Shown here: positions 33,452-41,750 of the stretch, piece after piece
Position numbering within the stretch: the stretch's first letter is position 1
How the letters are laid out: the number at the start of each line of letters is the position of its first letter
NCBI GenBank assembly: GCA_945866125.1
Contig: CAMBFZ010000011.1
Location: 54,556 to 118,555, forward strand
DNA: 64,000 nucleotides
Direction of reading: 5' to 3'
Source: Bordetella parapertussis
Lineage (GTDB): Bacteria; Pseudomonadota; Gammaproteobacteria; Burkholderiales; Burkholderiaceae_D
The notes under the pieces: model-generated
What the model saw: the letters and a program-made list of their open reading frames with translations, nothing else
Told to the model about the DNA's origin: nothing
Database searches by the model: none
Translations under genes and position numbers: made by a program

Positions 33452-34261
33452 ATGACAGACATCGTTCGTATCGTGCATCACACCGGCGGCGTAGCCGAAG
33501 TCATCCTCAACCGGCCCGACAAAATGAACGCGCTGGCGCCGGACATGTTTACCGCATTGATCGACGCCGGCCAATCACTCATCACCAACACCAGCGTGCG
33601 CGCCGTGGTGCTGCGCGGTGAAGGTCGTGCGTTTTGCGCCGGCCTTGATTTGGTCAATTTCGAGAACATGAAAGCGGGCATCGACATGATCGATCCGGCC
33701 CGCTTGACCGAACGCACCCATGGTGACGCGAACAAATTTCAGCGCGTCGCCACCGTCTGGCGCGACATCCCGGTGCCCGTGATTGCGGCGCTGCACGGCG
33801 TGGCTTTTGGTGGTGGTTTGCAAGTCGCGCTCGGCGCCGACATCCGGCTTGTCACGGCCGACATCAAAATGTCGATCATGGAAATCAAATGGGGATTAGT
33901 GCCCGACATGGCCGGCATGCTCTTTTTGCGCCAGCTCGTGCGCGCGGATGTCGTGCGCGATCTCATCTATACCGGCCGTATCGTTGACGGCGCCGAAGCC
34001 GTTGTGCTTGGCCTGGCCACCCGGGTCGTCGATGATCCGCTCGCCAGCGCTGTGCAGTTGGCCCAAGAGATGACCCAAAAAAGTCCGCTCGCACTCCGCG
34101 CGGCCAAGCGCATGCTCAACCAATGGGGTGACGCCAGTGACGCCGCCTTGCTGCTCGCCGAAGCGGATGAGCAAAGCCGGCTGATCGGTCGCGCCGAACA
34201 AATGGAAGCCGTGCAAGCCAATCTCGACAAACGTCTGCCTGTATTTCACGACCCGGAATAA
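33452..34261 (+). CDS. Crotonase-family protein, one catalytic glutamate replaced
   Basis: 269 residues with the crotonase core: oxyanion-hole segments RAFCAGLDLV and HGVAFGGGLQVAL. Of the two catalytic glutamates of enoyl-CoA hydratase, the first (rat E144) is Q124 here, and the second (E164) is E144 in IMEIKWGLVP. One remaining glutamate is typical of delta3-delta2-enoyl-CoA isomerases and some hydrolases, so hydration is doubtful. It follows the racemase gene with a 20-base gap and precedes the second crotonase by three bases. Confidence 0.9.
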   Translation: MTDIVRIVHHTGGVAEVILNRPDKMNALAPDMFTALIDAGQSLITNTSVRAVVLRGEGRAFCAGLDLVNFENMKAGIDMIDPARLTERTHGDANKFQRVATVWRDIPVPVIAALHGVAFGGGLQVALGADIRLVTADIKMSIMEIKWGLVPDMAGMLFLRQLVRADVVRDLIYTGRIVDGAEAVVLGLATRVVDDPLASAVQLAQEMTQKSPLALRAAKRMLNQWGDASDAALLLAEADEQSRLIGRAEQMEAVQANLDKRLPVFHDPE

Positions 34262-34264
34262 ATC

Positions 34265-35077
34265 ATGACCATCAACGACGCCACCCAACTCACCATCAAC
34301 AACGGTATCGCCACCCTCACCTTCAATGAGCCGGCCAAACTCAACGCGCTGTCGGTGCGACTGATCGACGGCATGATGGCCGCGCTCACACAACTGCGCG
34401 CAGACCCCAGCGTGCGCGTGCTACGCCTCACCGGTGCCGGCAAGGCCTTCTCTGCCGGCGCCGATCTGACCAGCATGAACGCCCAGGCCACGCATGTAGG
34501 CAGCCAGACCCGGGGCGAATGGACCGACGACCAGATGCGCACCCGCCACAACAAAGTCATCGCCGACTTGCGCAGTCTGCCCTTTCCGATCCTCACAATA
34601 TTAAACGGCCCCGTTGCCGGCGGCAGTGTCGGCATTGCCTTTGCCGCCGACATCGTCATTGCGGCCCGCTCAGCCTATGTGTACCTGCCTTTCATGTCGG
34701 CGCTGGGCATCGTGCCCGACATGGGATCAAGCTGGTTTTTACCGCGCCTGATCGGGTCCGGTCGCGCCGCGGCAATGAGCTTATTAGGCCACCGCGTGAG
34801 TGCTGAACAGGCAGCGTCCTGGGGCATGATCTGGTCTTGTGTGGACGACGATGCACTCGCAGAAGAAGCAACGCGCATCACCCAACGGCTGGCGCTGCTG
34901 CCCGCACATGCAGCAATCGAGACCCGGGCCATTTTTGATCAGTCTCTTAAAAACGATTTGCAACAGCAGCTTGACTACGAACGCGCACGACAGCACGAAT
35001 TAATCGATGGTGACGCATTTGCCGAGGGCGTACGCGCGTTCATGGAAAAACGTCCCCCTGTATTTCCCCGCTCCTAA
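34265..35077 (+). CDS. Crotonase-family protein lacking both catalytic glutamates
   Basis: 270 residues. The crotonase fold is clear in KAFSAGADLTSM and LNGPVAGGSVGIAFAADIV. The first glutamate site is G123 and the second M144 (in YLPFMSALGIVPD), so neither hydratase acid-base residue is present. The protein might be an isomerase or ring-opening hydrolase using other residues, or a non-catalytic subunit of the neighbouring crotonase. It lies three bases after its paralogue and 31 before the acyl-CoA dehydrogenase start. Confidence 0.88.
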   Translation: MTINDATQLTINNGIATLTFNEPAKLNALSVRLIDGMMAALTQLRADPSVRVLRLTGAGKAFSAGADLTSMNAQATHVGSQTRGEWTDDQMRTRHNKVIADLRSLPFPILTILNGPVAGGSVGIAFAADIVIAARSAYVYLPFMSALGIVPDMGSSWFLPRLIGSGRAAAMSLLGHRVSAEQAASWGMIWSCVDDDALAEEATRITQRLALLPAHAAIETRAIFDQSLKNDLQQQLDYERARQHELIDGDAFAEGVRAFMEKRPPVFPRS

Positions 35078-35108
35078 ACTGAACCCTGCCCCACGCACCG
35101 AGGTCCCT

Positions 35109-36257
35109 ATGCATCTTGATTTTCGCCCTTCGTGGATGAATGAAGAGCTTGATCTGTTCGGCGACAACGTTGCCCGCTTTCTCGACAACGAAGTCGCGCC
35201 GCAAGACGAAGCCGCGCGCAAGCAAGGGCACGTAGGCCACGCGATCTGGCGCCGCGCCGGCGAGCTGGGTCTCTTGTGCGTGGACGTACCCGAACAATTC
35301 GGTGGCGGTGGCGGCGACTTTCGCCATGAAGCGCTATTCGACGACCAGATGGCACGCCGCGGCCTGACCGGCATGGCAACCTCGGTACACAGCATCGTGG
35401 CGCAATATTTTGTGCATCACGGCACACCCGAACAACAGCGCACCTATCTGCCCAAACTCGCCAGCGGCGCACTGGTCGGCGCCATCGCCATGACCGAGCC
35501 CGGTGGCGGCTCTGACTTGCAAGGCATACGCACCCGTGCCGAGCGGCGGGGTGACGCTTACGTCATCAATGGCGCCAAGACCTTCATCACCAACGGCTAT
35601 CTGGCCGGCGTGGTGCTGCTCGTGGTCAAGACCGATCCGGCCCAAGGCGCGCGCGGCATCTCTATTTTGATTGTCGACACTAAAGACTGCGCCGGCTTCA
35701 AAGTCGGACGCGTGCTCGACAAGATGGGCATGAAATCGCAAGACACGGCCGAGTTATTTTTTGACGACGTGACGGTGCCGGCAAGTGCCGTATTAGGGGG
35801 CGTCGAAGGTCAGGGATTTTTTCAGCTGATGTCGGATTTGCCCTATGAACGTGCCATCATCGGTGTCACTGCAGCGGCGGCCATTGAAGGCGCGCTGGCC
35901 TTGACACTGTCCTACACCAAAGAGCGCCGCGCGTTTGGCAAGCCGCTGTTTGATTTCCAGAACACCCGCTTCAAACTCGCCGAAATTGCCGCCATCGCCA
36001 AAGCCACGCGCGCCTTTGTCGACCGCTGCGTCGAAGACCAGGTCGCTGGCAAGCTCGACACCGTGACCGCCTCAATGGTCAAAATGTGGGCTACCGAGCA
36101 GCAAGGCAAAGTGCTCGATGAATGTGTCCAGCTCTTTGGTGGCTATGGTTACATGAACGAGTATCCGATTGCGCGCATGTTTGCCGACGCACGAGTGCAG
36201 CGCATTTATGGCGGCACCAACGAGATCATGCGCGAAGTCATCGCGCGCGGGCTGTAA
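35109..36257 (+). CDS. Acyl-CoA dehydrogenase, isovaleryl/long-chain-type active site
   Basis: 382 residues, FAD-dependent. FAD and substrate motifs IAMTEPGGGSDLQG, FITNGY, and the C-terminal QLFGGYGYMNEYPIARMFADARVQRIYGGTNEI in pieces. At the place of the usual catalytic glutamate of medium-chain enzymes (IYEGT) there is glycine (G368 in IYGGT); instead E247 in LPYERAII matches the glutamate of isovaleryl- and long-chain acyl-CoA dehydrogenases. This suggests branched or long substrates. The ATG at 35109 (MHLDFRPSW) follows GAGG; the frame is open further up. Zero to four bases separate it from the GST gene. Confidence 0.93.
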   Translation: MHLDFRPSWMNEELDLFGDNVARFLDNEVAPQDEAARKQGHVGHAIWRRAGELGLLCVDVPEQFGGGGGDFRHEALFDDQMARRGLTGMATSVHSIVAQYFVHHGTPEQQRTYLPKLASGALVGAIAMTEPGGGSDLQGIRTRAERRGDAYVINGAKTFITNGYLAGVVLLVVKTDPAQGARGISILIVDTKDCAGFKVGRVLDKMGMKSQDTAELFFDDVTVPASAVLGGVEGQGFFQLMSDLPYERAIIGVTAAAAIEGALALTLSYTKERRAFGKPLFDFQNTRFKLAEIAAIAKATRAFVDRCVEDQVAGKLDTVTASMVKMWATEQQGKVLDECVQLFGGYGYMNEYPIARMFADARVQRIYGGTNEIMREVIARGL

Positions 36258-36947
36258 ATGATTGACCTCTACTATTGGCCCACGCCCAACGGCTGGAAAA
36301 TTTCGATTGCACTCGAAGAGATGGGGCTGCCTTATCGTGTCGTGCCGGTGAATCTGGGCAAGGGCGAACAGTTTGCCCCGACGTTTTTGCAAATCAGTCC
36401 CAACAACCGCATCCCGGCTTTACTTGATCATGCGCCGGCCGACGGTGGTGATCCGGTGTCCATTTTTGAGAGCGGCGCGATCCTGCAGTATCTCGCTGAA
36501 AAAAGTGGCCAGCTGCAACCGGCTGACTGGCGCGGCAAGCTCGCCGTGCAGCAGTGGCTGATGTGGCAAATTGGCGGGCTCGGGCCCATGCTGGGTCAGC
36601 ACGGTCATTTCAAACTCTACGCACCCGAGCCGCTGCCGTATGCGATTGAACGCTATGCGACGGAAACACGCAGACTCTACCGTGTCCTCGATACGCAGCT
36701 CGCGCAAGGGGACGCGTATCTGCTCGGCGACTATAGCATCGCTGATATTGCGATTTTTCCGTGGATCATGACGCATAAGGCGCAGGGCTTGACGCTGGAT
36801 GATTATCCCGCCGTCAAGCGTTGGTATGCGCTGGTGCGGGCGCGCGATGCGGTGCAACGCGGGCTTGCCGTGGGGCGGGAATCGCGCCAAACCAGCATGG
36901 ATGAAGAAGCCCGAAAAAATCTATTTGGGGCCCAGAGAACAACATGA
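36258..36947 (+). CDS. Glutathione S-transferase family protein
   Basis: 229 residues. The N-terminal thioredoxin-like domain reads YYWPTPNGWKISIALEEMGLPYRVV, with NNRIPALLDH and SIFESGAILQYLAE, and the C-terminal helical domain contains YSIADIAIFPW. The TPNGWK motif places it near YfcG/YghU-type (nu-class) enzymes, which have disulfide-bond reductase or lyase activities and do not depend on a catalytic cysteine. It begins directly after the dehydrogenase stop and overlaps the next gene by four bases. Its link to the acyl-CoA genes suggests a glutathione-dependent step. Confidence 0.9.
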   Translation: MIDLYYWPTPNGWKISIALEEMGLPYRVVPVNLGKGEQFAPTFLQISPNNRIPALLDHAPADGGDPVSIFESGAILQYLAEKSGQLQPADWRGKLAVQQWLMWQIGGLGPMLGQHGHFKLYAPEPLPYAIERYATETRRLYRVLDTQLAQGDAYLLGDYSIADIAIFPWIMTHKAQGLTLDDYPAVKRWYALVRARDAVQRGLAVGRESRQTSMDEEARKNLFGAQRTT

Positions 36948-37552
36948 TCACCTGCTACTTTGATATTTCCAGTCCGTGGACCTGGCTGGCATTTCGCCGG
37001 CTGCAGCGACTCGCGATCGAGCTCGGCACACCCGTTGACTGGAAGCCGATCTTGGTCGGCGGGGTATTCAACGCCGTCAATCCGAGTGTGTATGAATTTC
37101 GCGAACGAGGCGCACCGGCCAAGCAAGCCTATCTGCACAAAGACCTCGCCGATTGGGCGCGCCTCGAAGGCATCCGTATTCTTTTTCCGCCCACGCTATT
37201 TCCGATCAATAGCGTCAAAGCCATGCGCGCCTGTTTATGGCTGCAAGCGCAGGCGCCGACTAAGCTCGAGCTATTTGCCGCCGCCGCATTTGAAGCGTAT
37301 TGGACGCATGACAAGGATATCTCCAGCGACGATGTTCTGCGGGGCTTGTGCGAGCAGACCGGCATTGATGCCACGGCACTGCTTGCGGGCATTACTGAGC
37401 CGGGCATCAAGGCACAATTAAAAGCCAACACCGATGAACTCATCGCACGCGGTGGTTTCGGCTCGCCGACCTTCTTTGTCGGCGAGGACGACATGTACTT
37501 TGGTAACGACAGATTGGGGTTGGTACGCGAAGCGGTGTTGGCACAACGATGA
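36944..37552 (+). CDS. 2-hydroxychromene-2-carboxylate isomerase-like (DsbA-fold, GST kappa)
   Basis: 202 residues. The start FDISSPWTWLAFRRL carries the serine (SSP) of the HCCA isomerase active site in place of a CxxC pair, and the rest follows the kappa-class fold: GGVFNAVNPS, FPPTLFPINSVKAMRACLW, GGFGSPTFFVGEDDMYFGNDRL. Family members use glutathione to isomerise cis/trans ring-cleavage products in aromatic degradation. No aromatic dioxygenase is in the window, so the substrate is unknown. It overlaps the GST by four bases and ends the plus-strand unit. Confidence 0.87.
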   Translation: MITCYFDISSPWTWLAFRRLQRLAIELGTPVDWKPILVGGVFNAVNPSVYEFRERGAPAKQAYLHKDLADWARLEGIRILFPPTLFPINSVKAMRACLWLQAQAPTKLELFAAAAFEAYWTHDKDISSDDVLRGLCEQTGIDATALLAGITEPGIKAQLKANTDELIARGGFGSPTFFVGEDDMYFGNDRLGLVREAVLAQR

Positions 37553-37553
37553 T

Positions 37554-37588
37554 AAAAAAACGGCGTCACTTCTAGGGAAGTGACGCCG
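37554..37588 (-). terminator. Rho-independent terminator after nitronate monooxygenase gene
   Basis: An 11-bp stem (CGGCGTCACTT at 37561-37571 and its complement at 37578-37588, loop CTAGGG) followed on the minus strand by seven T residues (37554-37560). It ends the minus-strand nitronate monooxygenase transcript and may also block read-through from the convergent unit. Confidence 0.85.
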
Positions 37589-37614
37589 CACAGATCAAGC
37601 CACACCAAGCACAA

Positions 37615-38595
37615 TCAGGACGCGCAAATCCGCGCTTTTGCCTCGGCATATTCACGCTGAAAACGCGCCACTAAATCGGCTGCCGGCACCACCTCACGCA
37701 ATGCGCCAATGCCCTGCCCGCAGCCCCAGATATCTTTCCACGCCTTCGCGCTGATGCCGCTATCGCTGGTGCTGAAATTCATCTTGCTAGGGTCGCTCTG
37801 GGGCAGATTATCCGGATCCATGCCAGAATTTTTGATGCTGCCCTTAAGGTAATTGCCATGCACACCCGTGTAGAAATTGCTGTAGACAATATCGTCCGAA
37901 TTAGACGTCGTAATCATCTGCTTATAGGCATCCGCTGCGCGCGCTTCATCGGTTGCGATAAAGGCCGAACCGATATAAGCGAAATCAGCACCCATCGCCT
38001 GCGCCGCCAAAATAGCGCCGCCAGAGGCGATCGAACCTGAGAGCGCCACCGGGCCGCCAAACCAGTCACGAATTTCCTGGATCATCGCAAACGGGCTTTT
38101 CACACTCGCGTGGCCACCTGCGCCGGCGGCAACAGGAATAAGTCCATCGGCACCTTTTTCGATCGCCTTATGTGCGTAGACATTATTAATCACATCATGC
38201 AAAACCACGCCTCCCCAGCTATGCACCGCCTGATTCACATCCTCGCGTGCACCCAGGCTGGTAATCGTAATAGGCACCTTATATTTTGCGCAGACCTGCA
38301 AATCATGTTCGAGGCGATCATTGCTCTTGTGGACAATCTGATTAATAGCAAACGGCGCCGCCGGGCGATCCGGATGCGCTTTATCGTGTGCGGCTAAAGC
38401 CTCGGTAATCTCGGCGAGCCATTCATCCAACTGAGAAGCCGGCCGCGCATTCAACGCCGGCATCGAGCCCACCACGCCAGCGATACACTGCGCGATGACC
38501 AGCTTAGGATTACTAATAATAAAAAGAGGACTGCCGATTACCGGGAATTTAATCTTCTGAAGAATCGGCGGCAGACTACGAGCAGGTGCGGTCAT
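37615..38595 (-). CDS. Nitronate monooxygenase (2-nitropropane dioxygenase family)
   Basis: 326 residues, FMN-binding TIM barrel. Family blocks are FPVIGSPLFIISNPKLV, AAGAGGHAS, ALSGSIASGGAILAAQAMGADFAYIGSAFIATDEA in pieces. These proteins oxidise propionate 3-nitronate or similar compounds, but many members in catabolic clusters have unknown substrates and may act as trans-2-enoyl-CoA reductases. The gene is transcribed toward the catabolic unit and is separated from the Liv operon by a perfect inverted repeat (38631-38704). Confidence 0.9.
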   Translation of the reverse strand: MTAPARSLPPILQKIKFPVIGSPLFIISNPKLVIAQCIAGVVGSMPALNARPASQLDEWLAEITEALAAHDKAHPDRPAAPFAINQIVHKSNDRLEHDLQVCAKYKVPITITSLGAREDVNQAVHSWGGVVLHDVINNVYAHKAIEKGADGLIPVAAGAGGHASVKSPFAMIQEIRDWFGGPVALSGSIASGGAILAAQAMGADFAYIGSAFIATDEARAADAYKQMITTSNSDDIVYSNFYTGVHGNYLKGSIKNSGMDPDNLPQSDPSKMNFSTSDSGISAKAWKDIWGCGQGIGALREVVPAADLVARFQREYAEAKARICAS

Positions 38596-38630
38596 ATTGT
38601 CTCAATGCGTAAGTGAATAAAAATTAAACA

Positions 38631-38704
38631 CGGGGGTCAGGTCTTGCAAAACGATATCACCGGCCATTTGTGCGAGCGTGTTGTTTTGCAAGACCTGACC
38701 CCCG
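38631..38704. repeat. MITE-like element with perfect 22-bp inverted ends
   Basis: Left arm 38631-38652 and right arm 38683-38704 are exact reverse complements over 22 bases, opening CGGGGGTCAGGTCTTGC. The 30-base interior (38653-38682) includes GATATC and CCGG but no gene. It has no T-tract, so it is not a standard terminator. Size, perfect symmetry and intergenic position fit a short non-autonomous mobile or REP-type element. It starts three bases after the stop of the Liv binding-protein gene. Confidence 0.85.
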
Positions 38705-38707
38705 AAA

Positions 38708-39871
38708 TTATTTGTAATTGCCTAATTCTTTCCAGCGTCCGCCTTCGACGATGGACATGCGGGATTGTGCACTACCCAGACGGCGGGTCGCGGTCCAGCT
38801 ATAGGCGGGGCTTTCGAACATGGGGTATTCCACTTTACCAAGCGACTCCATCGCCACGATGAAGGACTTGGTGTCGAGTGCCGGTCCGGCCTTTTGTGCG
38901 GCACGCGCAAACAGGTCAATCATCATGTAGCCCAGCTCAGACTGTATCGTTGGCTCGCTACCATCAAATTTTGCCTTATATTTGGCCACCCACTCACGTA
39001 ATGCCGGCGACGAAGCATCATCGTACGGTGTCTGCAACAGGCTGACCGCATAAAAACCTTCGGCGACTTTACCACCGAGCTTGGGGATTAATTCCGTAAA
39101 GGTGACATAGGAGCCCATCATGGTGGCTGTCATGCCCACCTTGCGTGCCTCACCCAGAATCGTCACAGTGTCGCGCACCAGCGTGCCCATGACAACAAAA
39201 TCACAACCAGCTGATTTGAGTTTGGCCACTTGCGAAGAAAAATCCGTAGCACCACGCTTGTAGGTGGTCTTTTCCAATAACTCAACACCGATCGATTTCA
39301 GCCCCGCCTCAGCCCCACCGAAAACCTCAAGACCATAATCATCGTCTTGGTAAATAATACATGGCTTGCTGGCTTTTTTTGCTTTGTACAGTTCAGGCGT
39401 TTGTACCTGCATGGTCGAAAAATATGGCGGCAATAGCGCAAATTTTAAAGGATGCGGCGGCTCGAACATATCGCGCGAACCCGTAGTCGGCATAAAATTA
39501 ACGATGTTTTTTTCAAATTGAATCGGCATGGCGGCGTTGTTATGCGCTGTGCCCATATGGCCGACCACCATAAAAACTTTGTCCTGATTGACCAGCTTCT
39601 GCACGGCCAACACGGCTTTTTTCGGATCGTAAGCCGAGTCTTCCATCAGCAATTTGATCTTGCGGCCCTGCACGCCACCCTGCGCATTGATTTCTTCAAC
39701 CCGCATTTGCATGCCGTTCCGTACCCATTTTCCAAGGGCCGCAATCGGGCCAGACAAGTCCTGCACCGAGCCGATCAAAATCTCGTTGCTACTTACTCCT
39801 TGCATTTCCGCCCACGCCGGCGGCGTCAGCAACATGACCAGGATCACACTCCATAGTTTGCATTTTTTCAT
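38708..39871 (-). CDS. livJ: Branched-chain-type ABC transporter substrate-binding protein
   Basis: 387 residues, periplasmic type I binding protein (Peripla_BP_6). The signal peptide (LWSVILVMLLTPPAWA) follows MKKCK. The mature chain reads NEILIGSVQDLSGPIAALG, then AQGGVQGRKIKLLMEDSAYDPKKAV in pieces, and ATDFSSQVAKLKSAGCDFVV. The start at 39871 is set by GAGGGGG upstream. Unusually the binding protein is the last gene of its operon. With an acyl-CoA synthetase just before it, the transported substrate is probably a carboxylic acid rather than an amino acid. This is inference. Confidence 0.9.
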   Translation of the reverse strand: MKKCKLWSVILVMLLTPPAWAEMQGVSSNEILIGSVQDLSGPIAALGKWVRNGMQMRVEEINAQGGVQGRKIKLLMEDSAYDPKKAVLAVQKLVNQDKVFMVVGHMGTAHNNAAMPIQFEKNIVNFMPTTGSRDMFEPPHPLKFALLPPYFSTMQVQTPELYKAKKASKPCIIYQDDDYGLEVFGGAEAGLKSIGVELLEKTTYKRGATDFSSQVAKLKSAGCDFVVMGTLVRDTVTILGEARKVGMTATMMGSYVTFTELIPKLGGKVAEGFYAVSLLQTPYDDASSPALREWVAKYKAKFDGSEPTIQSELGYMMIDLFARAAQKAGPALDTKSFIVAMESLGKVEYPMFESPAYSWTATRRLGSAQSRMSIVEGGRWKELGNYK

Positions 39872-39893
39872 GCCTGCCCCCTCATCTGTTTTT

Positions 39894-41747
39894 TTAATGT
39901 TGATACATCTTTTCAATCTGCTGCGCATACTTTGCTTCGACTAATTTTCGCTTCAACTTCATCGTTGGTGTCAGCTCTTCATCCTCAGCGCTGAGCTGGG
40001 TGTCCAGCAACCAAAACGTTTTGATTTGCTCAACCCGCGCAAATTTTTTATTCACTTTGCTGACTTCGGCCTGAATCAATTCCAGCACGGCCGGTGCCGC
40101 TGTCAGACTGGCATAATTAGAAAAAGGTACATCGTGATCCTGCGCGTATCGCTCCACGTTTTCCTGATCGATCATGATAATGGCAACCAGATAAGGACGC
40201 CGGTCGCCAATCACAACCGCATCGGTCAGGTACGGTGAAAATTTGAGCTCATTTTCAAATTCGCTCGGCGTGATGTTTTTTCCACCTGCCGTGATGATGA
40301 TGTCCTTCATCCTATCCGTAATGCGAAAAAAGCCATCCGCATCCATCGCCCCCACATCGCCGGTATGCAGCCAGCCATCCGCATCGATGGTCTCACGGGT
40401 TTTTTCAGGTTGGTTGAGGTAGCCCATAAATACATTAGGCCCCCGAATTAATAATTCGCCGTTACTCGAATCTACCCGCACCTCGGTACCCGACGCGGCC
40501 CGACCAATCGTACCAGGACGAATACCCTGCGGTTGACTCATGGTACCCAGCGCGCACGATTCGGTTTGGGCCCAGCCTTCGAGCATCGGCACACCGAGCG
40601 ACAGATACCAGCGGATTAATTCTGGCGAAATCGGCGCCGCACCGGTGGTCAAAAATCGTGCACGGTGAATACCGATCATTTTGCGAATGTTATCCAGCGC
40701 CAGCCAGCGCGCCACAATGAATCGGCATTGCAGACTCATCGGAATCGGCTGTCCCGCCAAAAACAAATCCGCAATCCGCCCGCCTACCCGAATGCTCCAA
40801 TCATACGCAACGCGTTGCAGTGGCGTGCTCTCTTTAACCGCAATCGTCACCGCCGAATAAAATTTTTCCCACACGCGCGGCACCGCAAATAAAGTCGTCG
40901 GCGCAATCTCACGTACATTTTCCGGCACCGTCTCGGGGTTTTCAACAAAATTGAGAATGGTGCCGGTATAAATGGCCGCATACGCGCCTAGCAAACGCTC
41001 GGCAATATGACAAAGCGGTAAAAAACACATGCGCTCATCACGCGCGTCTTGCGGCAATCCCTCCACCGCCCGGCTACACGAGTACACCAGACCCGCGTGG
41101 CTGTGCATGGCCCCTTTTGGCTTGCCGGTTGTGCCCGATGTATAGACCAGAATCGCGAGATCTTGCGGCTGAGAGTGCGCAATACGCGCCGGCAGCAGCG
41201 CTGGTGTTTGGACTGCAAATGCACGACCGCGCTCGCGCAACTGATCCAGGCTGATCACCATCTCATCATCCAGATCGCGCAGACCTTTCATGTCAAACAC
41301 AATGATGTGACGCAGCAGCGGCAAATTGGTCCGTACCAACAAGGCCTTATCGAGCTGCTCGTCATCTTCGACGAACAACACCGTTGCGCCCGAGTCTTCA
41401 CACAAATACTGAAGCTGCTCGCTGGCGTCCGTCGGATAGACGCCGTTGGTCACACCCGCGCAACTCAATGTGGCCATGTCCGCCCACACCCATTCCACCC
41501 GCGTATTGGCAAGAATCGCGGCGCACTGCCCGGGCTGAAAATCCAGACTCAATAAACCATTGGCGATCTCGCCAACGATACTGCCCACCTGCTGCCAGTT
41601 CCAGGAATGCCAGATGCCAAATTCTTTTTGCCGCATCCAGACCTGATCGCCGCGTGTGGTGACGCCGTTCCAAAACATCGCGGGCATAGTATCGCCGCGC
41701 GCAAAAGCTGCCGGGTTCACCTCATGATGTTTTGCCGTCCACAGCAT
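39894..41747 (-). CDS. Long-chain-fatty-acid-CoA ligase-type AMP-binding protein
   Basis: 617 residues, the length of long-chain acyl-CoA synthetases. Signatures are LVYTSGTTGKPKGAMHSHAG, DADGWLHTGDVG, RMKDIIITAGGKNITPSE and the C-terminal LTPTMKLKRK with the catalytic lysine. It joins a free acid taken up by the surrounding Liv system to CoA. The gap to LivF is three bases and to the binding-protein gene 22, so it is inside the transporter operon. Confidence 0.92.
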   Translation of the reverse strand: MLWTAKHHEVNPAAFARGDTMPAMFWNGVTTRGDQVWMRQKEFGIWHSWNWQQVGSIVGEIANGLLSLDFQPGQCAAILANTRVEWVWADMATLSCAGVTNGVYPTDASEQLQYLCEDSGATVLFVEDDEQLDKALLVRTNLPLLRHIIVFDMKGLRDLDDEMVISLDQLRERGRAFAVQTPALLPARIAHSQPQDLAILVYTSGTTGKPKGAMHSHAGLVYSCSRAVEGLPQDARDERMCFLPLCHIAERLLGAYAAIYTGTILNFVENPETVPENVREIAPTTLFAVPRVWEKFYSAVTIAVKESTPLQRVAYDWSIRVGGRIADLFLAGQPIPMSLQCRFIVARWLALDNIRKMIGIHRARFLTTGAAPISPELIRWYLSLGVPMLEGWAQTESCALGTMSQPQGIRPGTIGRAASGTEVRVDSSNGELLIRGPNVFMGYLNQPEKTRETIDADGWLHTGDVGAMDADGFFRITDRMKDIIITAGGKNITPSEFENELKFSPYLTDAVVIGDRRPYLVAIIMIDQENVERYAQDHDVPFSNYASLTAAPAVLELIQAEVSKVNKKFARVEQIKTFWLLDTQLSAEDEELTPTMKLKRKLVEAKYAQQIEKMYQH

Positions 41748-41750
41748 CCG

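Noticed and set aside
28352..37552. A possible complete aromatic ring-cleavage pathway, suggested by the HCCA-isomerase-like gene
   Set aside because: No ring-hydroxylating oxygenase, extradiol dioxygenase or hydratase-aldolase typical of such routes is visible.
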